Part shown: positions 35,615 to 45,238 of the stretch, one piece after another
Position numbering within the stretch: position 1 is the first letter of the stretch
Layout: each line of letters opens with the position of its first letter
Assembly (NCBI RefSeq): GCF_030315745.1
Contig: NZ_JASXSH010000018.1
Span: 29,127-93,126 of the forward strand
Source of the DNA: Gordonia heveisoli
GTDB taxonomy: Bacteria; Actinomycetota; Actinomycetes; Mycobacteriales; Mycobacteriaceae
DNA: 64,000 bases
Direction: 5' to 3'
The notes under the pieces: generated by a model
The model's input: only the letters and a program-made list of their open reading frames with translations
What the model was told of the DNA's origin: nothing
Database searches by the model: none
Made by a program: the position numbers and the translations under genes

Positions 35615-35755
35615 GCGTGCTGTCTCCGGACGTTGTCTCGGGGGCACCCCCCTGCGAATTTTTGCTTTCGCGGGACTCTACTGCGGTTCGACCGGCTTGG
35701 CATGGCAGCCAGGAAAGTCGGTTGCGCTGAAGGATTCGGCACTACGCTGGGACCC

Positions 35756-36328
35756 ATGGTCGGGGTTCAGGTGACGACGGTGGTCGATCCCGGGGTGGTG
35801 GTGTCGATCCTGACGCAGGCTTTCGCCGACGATCCGGTGACCGTCTGGTTGCAGCCGGACCGGCGTCGCCACCGACAGATGTTCGACACCCTGGTCCGCC
35901 GGTCCCACGGTCCACGTGCCGTTTTCGACGTGGCCGCCCGGGATGGTGTGCCACTCGGGGCGGGCGCCTGGGATCCGCCCGGACACCGGCTGACCACCCG
36001 CGAGCAGTTGTGGTCGACATTCGGTTCGATGGCTGCGCTCGGCTCCCGGTCACGACGCGGAGCGGAGCTGGTACAGCGCTTCGCTCGGGCACGCCCGGCC
36101 GAGCCGCACTGGTATCTCGGATTGCTCGGTGCGGCGGCCCCGGGGATGGGCGCGGGCAGCGCATTGCTGACCCATCGCCTCGCCCTCATCGAGGGCCCGG
36201 CCTACCTGGAGAGTTCGAACGAGGTGAACATCCCGCTCTTCGAGCGGTTCGGGTTTTCGGTGACCGACGAGATCGTGCTGCCCTTCGACGGTCCACGGGT
36301 ATGGCCGATGTGGCGTCCGATGGCGTGA
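35756..36328 (+). CDS. GNAT family N-acetyltransferase
   Basis: A 190-residue GNAT-fold protein. The acetyl-CoA loop is in LGAAAPGMGAGSALL, and the C-terminal part has NIPLFERFGFSVTDEI, typical of the last helix and strand. It transfers an acyl group to an unknown amine. ATG 35756 precedes the first conserved strand; ATG 35702 is a possible longer start, and neither has a good ribosome site. It lies just before polA. Confidence 0.78.
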   Translation: MVGVQVTTVVDPGVVVSILTQAFADDPVTVWLQPDRRRHRQMFDTLVRRSHGPRAVFDVAARDGVPLGAGAWDPPGHRLTTREQLWSTFGSMAALGSRSRRGAELVQRFARARPAEPHWYLGLLGAAAPGMGAGSALLTHRLALIEGPAYLESSNEVNIPLFERFGFSVTDEIVLPFDGPRVWPMWRPMA

Positions 36329-36368
36329 TCGGCGTGGATTGGTGGAGCCCGGCGGTGCCGGACTCGGC

Positions 36369-36390
36369 TGTCGGGGACCGCCACTAGACT
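36369..36390 (+). promoter_or_regulatory. RecA_NDp/PafBC-type promoter of polA
   Basis: TGTCGGGG (36369-36376), eight bases, TAGACT (36385-36390), then seven bases to GTG 36398. Spacing is identical to that at uvrA and uvrB. One base differs from the mycobacterial consensus TGTCRGTG-N8-TAnnnT. The mRNA is probably leaderless. Confidence 0.6.
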
Positions 36391-36397
36391 CATCGGC

Positions 36398-39175
36398 GTG
36401 AGTCCCGCGCAGAGTTCCCCCGTGTCAGCAGGTCGTGGATCGGCAACCAGGACCGCCGGTGGTCGCCAGAAGGATGACACCCGTCCGGTGCTGATGCTCC
36501 TCGACGGACATTCGCTGGCCTACCGGGCGTTTTTCGCCCTGCCGCCGGAGAATTTCAAGACCGCGACCGGACAGTCGACCAACGCGGTGTACGGCTTCAC
36601 CTCGATGCTGATCAACCTCTTGCGCGACGAGGAACCGACCCACATCGCGGCCGCCTTCGATGTCTCCCGTAAAACCTTCCGCTCGGAGATGTTTCCCGAG
36701 TACAAGGCGCAGCGCTCGAAGTCCCCGGACGAGTTCAACGGCCAGGTCGATCTGACCAAGGAGGTGCTCGACGCGCTGGGCGTCCCGGTGATGGCGATCG
36801 AGGGCTACGAGGCGGACGACATCATCGCGACCCTGGCCACCCAGGCCGACGCCCTCGGCTATCGGGTGTTGGTGGTCACCGGTGACCGTGACTCGTTGCA
36901 ATTGGTCAACGACGCCATCACCGTCCTCTATCCGCGTAAGGGTGTGTCGGATCTGACCCGGTTCACCCCGGCCGAGGTGGAGAAGAAGTATGGGCTGACG
37001 CCGACGCAGTATCCCGACTATGCCGCGCTGCGTGGCGATCCGAGCGACAACCTGCCCGGCATCCCCGGCGTCGGCGAGAAGACCGCGTCGAAGTGGATCC
37101 GTGAGTACGGGTCGCTGGCCGCGCTGGTCGACCATGTCGACGAAGTCCGCGGCAAGGTGGGCGATTCGTTGCGCGCCAACCTGGCATCGGTGCAGACGAA
37201 CCGGCAGCTGACCGAACTGGTACGGGATATGGCGCTGCCGTCGGGACCCGAGGAACTCGCCCTGGCCGGCTGGGATCGCGACCGTATCCACCAGCTGTTC
37301 GACGACCTCGAATTCCGGGTGTTGCGGGACCGGTTGTTCTCGACGCTGACCTCGGTGGAACCCGAAGCCGAGGCGGGTTTCGATCTCGACGGTTCCCGGC
37401 TGGGCGCCGGACAGGTCACCGCATGGCTGGCGGAACACACCGCGACCGGCCGCACCGGTGTGGCGGTGACCGCACCCCACGTCGTGGTCGGATCCGATCC
37501 GACGGGGCTGGCGATCGCCGCCGCCGACGGCACCTCGGCCTACCTGGACGTGGCCACCCTCGATGCCGACGATGAACGCGCTCTCGCCGGCTGGCTGGCC
37601 GACGCCGACAAACCGAAGGCGTTACACGAGGCGAAGTGGGCGGTCCATGCGCTGCGGTCGCGGGGCTGGACGCTGGCCGGGGTCACCTCCGACACCTCCC
37701 TGGCGGCCTACCTGGTGCGGCCCGGACAACGCACCTTCAACCTCGACGACCTGGCACTGCGCTATCTGCGTCGCGAGCTGCGTGCCGACGACACCACCGA
37801 CGAGGGCCAGATGTCGCTGCTCGACGACGACGGTGGTGAGCAGAAGATCGCCGAGCAGCACATGCTGGAGGCGCGTGCGGTCGCCGAGCTCGCCGACACC
37901 CTCGATACCGAACTCGACCGGATCGATTCGCGGCCGCTGCTCACCGAGATGGAGTTGCCGCTGTCCTTCGTCCTCGCCGAACTGGAGGCGGTCGGTATCG
38001 CCGTCGACACCGAACACTTCGGCGAGTTGGAAAAGAATTTCGCCGAACGCATTCGTACGGCCGCCGATTCGGCCTACGAGGCGATCGGTGAGCAGATCAA
38101 TCTGGGTTCGCCGAAACAGTTGCAGGCGGTGCTCTTCGACAAACTCGACATGCCGAAGACGAAGAAGACCAAGACCGGCTACACCACCGACGCCGATGCG
38201 TTGCAGTCCTTGTACGAGAAGACCGAGCATCCGTTCCTCGCGCACCTGCTCGAGCATCGAGACGCCACCCGCCTGAAGGTGACGGTGGATGGCCTGCTCA
38301 AGTCGGTCGCCGACGACGGTCGTATCCACACCACCTTCAACCAGACCGTCGCAGCCACCGGCCGGCTGTCCTCGACCGAGCCGAACCTGCAGAACATCCC
38401 GGTCCGGACCGTGGCCGGCCGTGAGATCCGGCAGGGCTTCGTGGTGGCGGGTGCACACGATGGTGCGAGCGGGGAGTTCGACTGCTTGATGACGGCGGAC
38501 TACAGCCAGATCGAGATGCGCATCATGGCGCACTTGTCCGAGGACGCCGGGTTGATCGAGGCCTTCAACACCGGCGAGGATCTGCATAACTTCGTGGGGT
38601 CGCGGGCGTTCGGGGTGCCGATCGACGAAGTGACGACGGAGATGCGTCATCGGGTGAAGGCGATGTCGTACGGCTTGGCGTACGGGTTGTCGGCCTTCGG
38701 TCTGGCCGCGCAGCTCAAGATCAGTCGTGAGGAGGCCAAGGATCAGATGGAAGCCTATTTCGCCCGGTTCGGCGGGGTACGCGACTATCTGCATAACGTG
38801 GTCGCCGAGGCCCGTCGAAACGAGTACACCGCAACACTTTTCGGCCGACGACGGTATCTGCCCGATTTGAACAGCGACAATTTCCAGCGGCGACAGTCGG
38901 CGGAGCGGATGGCACTCAACGCCCCCATTCAGGGGACCGCCGCCGACATCATCAAGGTCGCGATGATCAATGTGCACAAGCGGCTGGCCCGCGAGGAGCT
39001 GCGGTCGCGGATGCTGCTGCAGGTCCATGACGAACTGGTCGTCGAGGTGGCGGCCGGGGAGCGGGATGCCGTGGAGACGTTGGTGCGCGAGGAGATGGGG
39101 AACGCCATCACGCTGTCGGTGCCGCTGGAGGTGTCGGTCGGGTTCGGTCGCTCGTGGGATGACGCGGCGCACTGA
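36398..39175 (+). CDS. polA: DNA polymerase I
   Basis: A 925-residue family A polymerase. The N-terminal 5'-nuclease domain begins LMLLDGHSLAYRAFFALP and includes GYEADDIIATLA. The middle 3'-5' exonuclease-like domain lacks the usual acidic catalytic set. The polymerase domain has motif A (TADYSQIEMR), motif B (RVKAMSYGLAYGLSAFG) and motif C (QVHDELVVEV). It fills gaps in excision repair and removes Okazaki primers. Its 3' end overlaps the next gene by one base. It has a damage-type promoter like uvrA and uvrB. Confidence 0.97.
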   Translation: MSPAQSSPVSAGRGSATRTAGGRQKDDTRPVLMLLDGHSLAYRAFFALPPENFKTATGQSTNAVYGFTSMLINLLRDEEPTHIAAAFDVSRKTFRSEMFPEYKAQRSKSPDEFNGQVDLTKEVLDALGVPVMAIEGYEADDIIATLATQADALGYRVLVVTGDRDSLQLVNDAITVLYPRKGVSDLTRFTPAEVEKKYGLTPTQYPDYAALRGDPSDNLPGIPGVGEKTASKWIREYGSLAALVDHVDEVRGKVGDSLRANLASVQTNRQLTELVRDMALPSGPEELALAGWDRDRIHQLFDDLEFRVLRDRLFSTLTSVEPEAEAGFDLDGSRLGAGQVTAWLAEHTATGRTGVAVTAPHVVVGSDPTGLAIAAADGTSAYLDVATLDADDERALAGWLADADKPKALHEAKWAVHALRSRGWTLAGVTSDTSLAAYLVRPGQRTFNLDDLALRYLRRELRADDTTDEGQMSLLDDDGGEQKIAEQHMLEARAVAELADTLDTELDRIDSRPLLTEMELPLSFVLAELEAVGIAVDTEHFGELEKNFAERIRTAADSAYEAIGEQINLGSPKQLQAVLFDKLDMPKTKKTKTGYTTDADALQSLYEKTEHPFLAHLLEHRDATRLKVTVDGLLKSVADDGRIHTTFNQTVAATGRLSSTEPNLQNIPVRTVAGREIRQGFVVAGAHDGASGEFDCLMTADYSQIEMRIMAHLSEDAGLIEAFNTGEDLHNFVGSRAFGVPIDEVTTEMRHRVKAMSYGLAYGLSAFGLAAQLKISREEAKDQMEAYFARFGGVRDYLHNVVAEARRNEYTATLFGRRRYLPDLNSDNFQRRQSAERMALNAPIQGTAADIIKVAMINVHKRLAREELRSRMLLQVHDELVVEVAAGERDAVETLVREEMGNAITLSVPLEVSVGFGRSWDDAAH

Positions 39176-40248
39176 TGTCCGCTGACCTGCGCATCGGGGT
39201 AATGCACGGCGACGGCATCGGTCCGGAGATCGTGCCCGGTGCGGTGTCGGTCGCCGAAGCGGCACTGGCGCGGGTCGGCGTGGTGGCCGACTGGGTGGAA
39301 TTGCCGTTGGGGCGCACCGCGATCGACACCTATCGGACGCCGATGCCCGCGGAGACCCTGGCGGCGCTCGATGACTTGGACATCTGGATTCTGGGTCCGC
39401 ACGATTCGGCCGGATATCCCGCCGAATTCGCCGGCGAGCTGACGCCGGGCGCCGTCATCCGCAAACGGTACGACCTGTTCGCGAATCTTCGGCCGTGCCG
39501 CGCGTTTGCGGGCGTTCCGGCGACGGCACCCGACATCGATGTGCTGATTGCCCGGGAGAACTCGGAGGGGCTCTACGCAGACCGGAACATGGCGGTCGGG
39601 TCGGGGGAGTTCATGCCGACCCCCGATATCGCGCTGGCCGTCGGTGTGATTACCCGGGCCGCGTCGGAACGGATTGCCCATCAGGCGTTTCGGCTGGCGC
39701 AGCGGCGTTCGCGGCATGTGACCGTAGTGCACAAGGCGAATGTGCTCACCATGACCACCGGACTGTTCCGCGATGCGTGCCGGGCGGTCGCTGCGGAGTA
39801 TCCCGACGTCACCGTCGACGAGCAGCACGTCGATGCGATGGCGGCGCTGCTCATTCGGCGTCCGGCCGACTTCGACGTTCTGGTCACCGAGAATCTGTTC
39901 GGCGACATCCTGTCCGATCTCGCGGCCGAACTGGCCGGGTCGCTTGGCCTCGCCGGATCGGTGAATTGTTCGGATGTCCGGGCGATGGCGCAGGCCGCGC
40001 ATGGGGCGGCGCCGGATATCGCCGGCCGCGGCATCGCGAACCCGGTCGCGATCATCGCGTCGACGGCGATGCTGCTGCGGTGGCAGGGGGCGCGTACCGA
40101 CGATGACCGGCTACTCGCGGCCGCCGACCTGATCGACACCTCGACCGCAGCGGCCCTCGCGTCAGGTGTCGCAACCCCCGATGTCGGCGGTACCTCGACG
40201 ACCCGCGACGTCGTCGACGCGATCGTCGGTTCGGTAAATCCCGGGTAA
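39175..40248 (+). CDS. Isocitrate/isopropylmalate-type decarboxylating dehydrogenase
   Basis: A 357-residue beta-decarboxylating dehydrogenase. GVMHGDGIGPEIV starts the fold, ARENSEGLY carries the phosphate-handling region, the VHKANVL lysine and VTENLFGDILSDLAA give the metal-binding aspartates. It would oxidatively decarboxylate a 2-hydroxy acid with NAD(P). Isocitrate, isopropylmalate, homoisocitrate or tartrate are all possible. The ATG overlaps the polA stop (TGATG), so it is cotranscribed with a repair gene. The substrate is unknown. Confidence 0.8.
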   Translation: MSADLRIGVMHGDGIGPEIVPGAVSVAEAALARVGVVADWVELPLGRTAIDTYRTPMPAETLAALDDLDIWILGPHDSAGYPAEFAGELTPGAVIRKRYDLFANLRPCRAFAGVPATAPDIDVLIARENSEGLYADRNMAVGSGEFMPTPDIALAVGVITRAASERIAHQAFRLAQRRSRHVTVVHKANVLTMTTGLFRDACRAVAAEYPDVTVDEQHVDAMAALLIRRPADFDVLVTENLFGDILSDLAAELAGSLGLAGSVNCSDVRAMAQAAHGAAPDIAGRGIANPVAIIASTAMLLRWQGARTDDDRLLAAADLIDTSTAAALASGVATPDVGGTSTTRDVVDAIVGSVNPG

Positions 40249-40301
40249 CTCTCGGGCCTACCTCCCGGCGATCGGCGGCTGGACACAGTAAGTTCAGCCG
40301 G

Positions 40302-41240
40302 ATGGGTCTGATGCGAGTCCTCCGACGCGGGCGTGCCGAATCGGCGCCTCGGCGGTCGGCGGCGCTGGCCGCGATGGTGTCTGTGGTGGTCCTGGTGCCG
40401 ATGACCTCGGCGTGTACCAATGACGATTTCGAAGATCTCGGTGCCGACATAGCGCCGATCAGTATCGACGTGAGTAAGGTCGACGCGATCGCGACCACAC
40501 TGCCCTCGAGTGTCCGGGACGCGGGCCGGATCGTCGTCGGCGTCAATGTGCCGTACGCCCCGAACGAGTTCAAGGTCAACGGCCGGATCATCGGTTTCGA
40601 CGTGGATCTGATGAACACCATCACCAAAGTGCTCGGGGTGCGGGCGGAGTATCGGGAGGCCGATTTCGCCAAGATCATCCCGTCGGTCACCGCCGGGACC
40701 TTCGATCTGGGTATGTCGTCGTTCACAGTCACCGACGAGCGGCTCAAGAGCGTCGACTTCGTGACCTACTTCAGCGCAGGCATCCAATGGGCCCAGCGGG
40801 CCGGCAACGACATTGATCCGACCCGGGCTTGTGGCAAACGTGTCGGGGTGCAGCGCGGCACTACCGAAGCCGACGAGGAGGTGCCTGCCAAGAGTAAGGC
40901 ATGCACCGACGCGGGCAATCCGGCGATCGACGTCGTCAAATTCAACAGTCAGGACGAGGCGACCACCGCGGTCATCTTGGGCAAAGTCGATGCCATGTCG
41001 GCGGATTCGCCGGTCACCGACTACGCCATCAAACGGGCCGGCGGGCGCATCGTGAAGGCGGGTGAACCCTTCGAGTCGGCGCCATACGGCTATCCGATGG
41101 TGCGCGGCTCGGAACTCGCGGAGCCGGTGCGGGCAGCCTTGCAGTATTTGATCGACAACGGGCAGTACCGGGCGATCGCGGCCCACTGGGGTGTGCAGAC
41201 CGGGATGATCTCGACCGCCGAGATTCGAAGGGGCGCATAG
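40302..41240 (+). CDS. Polar amino-acid ABC transporter substrate-binding lipoprotein
   Basis: A 312-residue family 3 binding protein. The hydrophobic signal ends MTSAC, a relaxed lipobox. IVVGVNVPYAPNEF and RIIGFDVDLMNTITKVLG are the standard opening, and GKRVGVQRGTTEADE is the hinge region. It feeds the permease and ATPase genes next to it, probably with glutamate, glutamine or another polar amino acid. The ATG follows AGCCGG and is the first codon before the signal. Confidence 0.87.
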   Translation: MGLMRVLRRGRAESAPRRSAALAAMVSVVVLVPMTSACTNDDFEDLGADIAPISIDVSKVDAIATTLPSSVRDAGRIVVGVNVPYAPNEFKVNGRIIGFDVDLMNTITKVLGVRAEYREADFAKIIPSVTAGTFDLGMSSFTVTDERLKSVDFVTYFSAGIQWAQRAGNDIDPTRACGKRVGVQRGTTEADEEVPAKSKACTDAGNPAIDVVKFNSQDEATTAVILGKVDAMSADSPVTDYAIKRAGGRIVKAGEPFESAPYGYPMVRGSELAEPVRAALQYLIDNGQYRAIAAHWGVQTGMISTAEIRRGA

Positions 41241-41273
41241 CAGTGAGTAGGCCGAGCGTGAGCGAGTACGAGC

Positions 41274-42224
41274 GTGACTGATCCGAGAACGCCGGCACCA
41301 CCCGGAGCAGGAACCGGCGAACCAGAACCCATCCGGGCGGTGCCGCTACGCCACCCCGGTCAGTGGGTGGCCGCCGCGATCATCCTCATCCTGGTCGGCC
41401 TCTTCGTCTACGGTGCCGCCACCAACGACGCCTACCAGTGGGAGACCTACGCCAAATATCTGTTCGACAAGCGGATACTGCGCGGTGTCGGATACACGCT
41501 CGCGCTGACCGTGCTGGCCATGGCGATCGCCATCGTGCTCGGTGTTCTGCTGGCGATCATGCGGCTGTCGCCCAATCCGGTGCTGCGCGGCGCGGCCTGG
41601 GTGTACCTGTGGATCTTCCGTGGCACCCCGGTCTACGTGCAGTTGGTGTTCTGGGGATTGTTCGGTTCGATCTACAAGACCATCGACATCGGTATCCCGT
41701 TCGTCCATCAGTTCGCCCACGTCGACATCCAGTCGCTGAACTCCGCATTCACCTTCGCCGTGATCGGACTGGCGCTCAACGAGTCGGCCTATATGGCCGA
41801 GATCGTGCGTGCCGGCGTCGCCTCGGTGGGGGAGGGTCAGACCGAGGCGTCGGTTGCGTTGGGCATGTCCTGGTCGAAGACCATGCGGCGCACGGTGTTG
41901 CCGCAGGCGATGCGGGTGATCATCCCGCCGACCGGCAACGAGGTCATCAGCATGCTCAAGACCACCAGCCTGGTGGCGGCGGTACCGTTCACGCTGGAGC
42001 TCTACGGCATCGCGACCGAGATCTCCGGCGTGAACTTCAAGCCCATCCCGATGTTGCTGGTGGCCTCCACCTGGTATCTCGTCGTCACCAGCGTGCTGAT
42101 GGTCGGCCAGTTCTACCTGGAGCGCTACTACGCGAAGGGCGCCACCCGTGCGCTCACCGCGCGTCAGCTCAAGGCGCTCGCGGACGCGCAGGCGCGTCCC
42201 ACCCTGGAAGGTAAAGGCGAGTGA
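41274..42224 (+). CDS. Polar amino-acid ABC transporter permease
   Basis: A 316-residue HisM/GlnP-type permease with five to six membrane helices. RILRGVGYTLALTVLAM is the first conserved helix, and the EAA-like cytoplasmic loop is QTEASVALGMSWSKTMRR. It probably works as a homodimer with the neighbouring ATPase. GTG 41274 lies 34 bases after the binding-protein gene, and the end overlaps the ATPase start by four bases. Confidence 0.9.
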   Translation: MTDPRTPAPPGAGTGEPEPIRAVPLRHPGQWVAAAIILILVGLFVYGAATNDAYQWETYAKYLFDKRILRGVGYTLALTVLAMAIAIVLGVLLAIMRLSPNPVLRGAAWVYLWIFRGTPVYVQLVFWGLFGSIYKTIDIGIPFVHQFAHVDIQSLNSAFTFAVIGLALNESAYMAEIVRAGVASVGEGQTEASVALGMSWSKTMRRTVLPQAMRVIIPPTGNEVISMLKTTSLVAAVPFTLELYGIATEISGVNFKPIPMLLVASTWYLVVTSVLMVGQFYLERYYAKGATRALTARQLKALADAQARPTLEGKGE

Positions 42225-43015
42225 GCAACACAGCCGTGAATCAGGCGACTGTCGAGGTACCGATGGTCCGGGCCGACCGGGTCTGCAAGAGCTTCGGGGC
42301 GCTGCAGGTCCTCAAAGGGGTCAGCCTGGAGGTGGCACGCGGTGAGGTTTTGTGCCTGATCGGGCCGTCGGGGTCGGGTAAGTCGACCTTCCTGCGGTGC
42401 GTCAACCATCTGGAGGTCGTCAACGCCGGCCGGTTGCATGTCGACGGCGAGCTCATCGGCTACCGCGAGCGTGCCGGGAAGCTGTACGAGATGAGTCCCA
42501 AGGACGCTGCGAAACAGCGCCGCGACATCGGCATGGTGTTCCAGCATTTCAACCTGTTCCCGCATCGGACCGCGCTGGAGAACATCATCGAGGCGCCGAT
42601 CCAGGTCAAGCGGCAGTCGCGCAAGGCCGCGACCGAACGGGCCCGTGAACTGCTGGACCGGGTTGGTCTGGCCGACAAGGCGGACGCCTATCCCGCGCAG
42701 CTGTCGGGCGGACAGCAACAGCGGGTGGCAATCGCGCGCGCCCTGGCGATGGATCCGAAGCTGATGCTGTTCGACGAGCCGACGTCGGCACTCGATCCCG
42801 AACTCGTCGGCGACGTGCTCGGGGTGATGCGGGAGTTGGCCGCGTCGGGGATGACGATGCTGGTGGTCACCCACGAGATGGGGTTCGCCCGCGAGGTCGC
42901 CGATCAACTCGTCTTCATGGACGGCGGTGTGGTCGTGGAACACGGTGATCCGCGTGAGCTTCTGTCGAATCCGCAGCACGAACGCACCCAGGGTTTCCTG
43001 TCGAAACTCCTCTGA
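42221..43015 (+). CDS. Polar amino-acid ABC transporter ATP-binding protein
   Basis: A 264-residue GlnQ/GltL-type ATPase. Walker A is GPSGSGKST, the signature is LSGGQQQRVAIAR, and Walker B is LMLFDEPTSALDP; the switch His is in VVTHEMGFA. It drives the upstream permease. The GTGA overlap with the permease stop indicates coupling. It is convergent with the methyltransferase gene. Confidence 0.93.
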   Translation: MSNTAVNQATVEVPMVRADRVCKSFGALQVLKGVSLEVARGEVLCLIGPSGSGKSTFLRCVNHLEVVNAGRLHVDGELIGYRERAGKLYEMSPKDAAKQRRDIGMVFQHFNLFPHRTALENIIEAPIQVKRQSRKAATERARELLDRVGLADKADAYPAQLSGGQQQRVAIARALAMDPKLMLFDEPTSALDPELVGDVLGVMRELAASGMTMLVVTHEMGFAREVADQLVFMDGGVVVEHGDPRELLSNPQHERTQGFLSKLL

Positions 43016-43037
43016 CCGGAGCCGCCGTCACTCCGGT
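43015..43037. terminator. Hairpin between convergent genes
   Basis: ACCGGAG (43015-43021) pairs with CTCCGGT (43031-43037) around a nine-base loop, followed by TTGTGG. It covers the stop region of both converging genes. Confidence 0.5.
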
Positions 43038-43861
43038 TTGTGGCTGCAGAAGATCGCGGTGCCAGGAAAGTAGCTGCCGCGCAACGGACTCCACTGTCCC
43101 CAGATCCGATCGAAACCCTCGGGCCACTCTGGTTCGACGATGTCGTCGAGGATCAGACCTGCGCCACGGATCTCGCGAACGCGATCGCCGACAGTCCGGT
43201 GGTGTTCGACGTAGGTGATCGTGCCGGCATCGTCGGTCTCGGTGTAGGGCGTGCGGTTGAAATAGGGGATCGACACGGTCAAGCCGTCGGGGCCGGGATC
43301 GTCGGGGAACATCCAGCGCATCGGGTGGTTGACCGAGAAGACCCACCGCCCGCCGGGCCGCAGTACCCGGGCCACCTCGGCCATCACCTCGGCCGAGTCG
43401 GCGACGAAGGGGATCGCCCCGAACGAGGAACAGACGGTGTCGAAGGATTCGTCGGCGAAGGGCAGCCGCTCGGCGGTGGCCTGGACCAACGGGACACGCT
43501 GATCGTCGCGGGCCATCGCGGCGACGCCGATCGCCAGCATCTGGCCGGACAAGTCCACGCCGACCGCGTGCGCGCCGTTTCGCTGCAACCAGCGCGCGCA
43601 CGGTGCCGAGCCGCATCCGATCTCCAGAATGTGGCGGCCCTCGATCGGGCCGAGGAGGTGGGCGTCGGCCTCGCGAATACCTTCAGGGCACCAGACGAAG
43701 TCGCCGCCTGCCTGCTCGTTGCCCAGGAATTCGCCGTGTTCGCGGTGGTACTCCACGGCGTCGGAATCCCACCAGGAGCGGCTGGCCCGCATACTCGCAT
43801 CGGAGTCGACGTCGGTCAGGATCCGGGGTGCGCGGGGCGGTTCGGGACTGTCGTGTTGCAC
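43028..43861 (-). CDS. Class I SAM-dependent methyltransferase
   Basis: A 277-residue methyltransferase. Motif I is ILEIGCGSAPCARWL, followed by GVDLSGQMLAIG and the motif IV/V region FDTVCSSFGAIPF. WWDSDAVEYHREHGEFLG at the N-terminus is a conserved opening in a group of actinobacterial SAM methyltransferases. The substrate is unknown. It lies 36 bases before the next gene on the same strand and could share its transcript. Confidence 0.82.
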   Translation of the reverse strand: MQHDSPEPPRAPRILTDVDSDASMRASRSWWDSDAVEYHREHGEFLGNEQAGGDFVWCPEGIREADAHLLGPIEGRHILEIGCGSAPCARWLQRNGAHAVGVDLSGQMLAIGVAAMARDDQRVPLVQATAERLPFADESFDTVCSSFGAIPFVADSAEVMAEVARVLRPGGRWVFSVNHPMRWMFPDDPGPDGLTVSIPYFNRTPYTETDDAGTITYVEHHRTVGDRVREIRGAGLILDDIVEPEWPEGFDRIWGQWSPLRGSYFPGTAIFCSHKPE

Positions 43862-43897
43862 GCGTCGATGATAGATACCGGTGCGCTCGGGTCCCTG

Positions 43898-44461
43898 TCA
43901 GCACGCCCACCCGGCGAGGATGTGATCGGTCCGGGCGCGACCATCCCAGCGGCGCAACGCGGTGAAGGTGAATTCGTGGTCACCGGTCGGCGCGTGCGCG
44001 AGAACCTCGAGCGCGGCGCCGACCTGCGTCGCGGTCATCCGCCGGGCAATCGTGATGTGCGGGGTCCAGGCCCCGGGCGCGGTGTGACCGAAGGGCAGGG
44101 TCGGCGCGCCGGAATCGTCCGTGCCGACGAAGGGCGAACTCAGCCGCCACACCGTGGCGTGGATCGACAGCAATTCGGTGGACGGTACGACCAGTCGGGC
44201 CAGGGTGTGATGAGTGCCAGCGCCGAAGACGAGCGGGGCTCCGAGGATGGCCCGCAGCGGGAGTCGCTGTGCCACCGGGGAGAGTGTGGCGTCCGCGCCG
44301 GGACGGATATGCGCGGCGGCCAGCAGCGTGACATGGGGTCGGTTGGTCGACGACCGTACCTGCCGTGCGCTGGGCAGGCCTGCCTCGTCCAATGCCGACC
44401 ATTGGCCGGACAGCAGCGATTCGGTCGCCGTGTCGAGGAGCAGTTCGAGTGAATCGGCCAC
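43898..44461 (-). CDS. 2'-5' RNA ligase (2H phosphoesterase) family protein
   Basis: A 187-residue 2H phosphoesterase. Two HxT motifs mark the active site: HVTLLAA near residue 43 and HITIARR near residue 135. Members hydrolyse cyclic phosphodiesters or 2'-5' bonds in RNA, though the bacterial substrates are mostly unknown. It begins with GTG 44461 and lies between a DUF4189 gene and a methyltransferase on the same strand. Confidence 0.8.
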   Translation of the reverse strand: MADSLELLLDTATESLLSGQWSALDEAGLPSARQVRSSTNRPHVTLLAAAHIRPGADATLSPVAQRLPLRAILGAPLVFGAGTHHTLARLVVPSTELLSIHATVWRLSSPFVGTDDSGAPTLPFGHTAPGAWTPHITIARRMTATQVGAALEVLAHAPTGDHEFTFTALRRWDGRARTDHILAGWAC

Positions 44462-44496
44462 GGCCCGAAGTCAACCAGAACGCGGCGGTACCTACC

Positions 44497-45144
44497 TCAC
44501 ATGCAGAGGGTGATCAGCTCGGTACAGCCGGGTCCGTAGGTGTTGCATTTCTGGATCGCCGCCTCGCGGACCTGCGCGCGCGGGAGGGATGCGGACCAGT
44601 AGCCGGTCGGGCCCCAGCCGCTTCCCGAGGTGCCCACCGACACCGACCCGCAATACCCGGTCTGGATGCCCACCCAGCCGCAATAGCTGTCCGATGGCCA
44701 GCCCGCATTCCAGATGCTCTGGTTGCAGGCTCCGACGGCCAGGTTCTTGGCGGTGGTCGGGTCGGAGTAGTTGAGCCGGGTCGCGTAGGCGCGGGATCCG
44801 GAAAAGGCGATCGCCCCGTACCGGATCGGTTCGGGGGTGGTTGTGGTCGTCGTCGGGATGGTGGGAGTGGTTGTCGTCGGATAGCTGGGGTCGCTGTCGG
44901 ACTCCGACGAACCGTCACCGGGAGGGGTGGAATCGCGATCGGAATCACTGGGTGCCGACGTCGACATCCCGGGTATCCGGGACATACCGGGGAGGTTGGG
45001 GTGGGCCCCCGCACTCGATCCACCATCGGAGGAATCGTCGGCGCCGAGCCGGATCATCACCATCAGCCCGCCGACGAGCAGCACCCCGACGAGCACGATC
45101 GATCCGACGAGCAGGAACGCGTTGGTGTTGCTGTCCTTGTTCAT
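44497..45144 (-). CDS. Membrane-anchored DUF4189 protein
   Basis: A 215-residue protein. One N-terminal membrane helix (FLLVGSIVLVGVLLVGGLMVM) is followed by an acidic/Ser stretch and a Thr-Pro linker, then a DUF4189 domain (YGAIAFSGSRAYATRLNYSD) with paired cysteines in CNQSI, YCGW and YCGS. The domain is expected outside the membrane. DUF4189 has no firm function. ATG 45144 is preceded by GGGGG. It is divergent from rpsA. Confidence 0.75.
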   Translation of the reverse strand: MNKDSNTNAFLLVGSIVLVGVLLVGGLMVMIRLGADDSSDGGSSAGAHPNLPGMSRIPGMSTSAPSDSDRDSTPPGDGSSESDSDPSYPTTTTPTIPTTTTTTPEPIRYGAIAFSGSRAYATRLNYSDPTTAKNLAVGACNQSIWNAGWPSDSYCGWVGIQTGYCGSVSVGTSGSGWGPTGYWSASLPRAQVREAAIQKCNTYGPGCTELITLCM

Positions 45145-45238
45145 TGGACCCCCGTATCGATATTTCCCGCGTTCATCTGTGCCCCCACCATGTCAATCCC
45201 GCACCCGTTCGCTCGTGCACACATCTGTGTACGGCGTT

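Noticed and set aside
37622..39265. 547-codon open frame antisense to polA
   Set aside because: It mirrors the polymerase coding pattern and shows no recognisable protein family.
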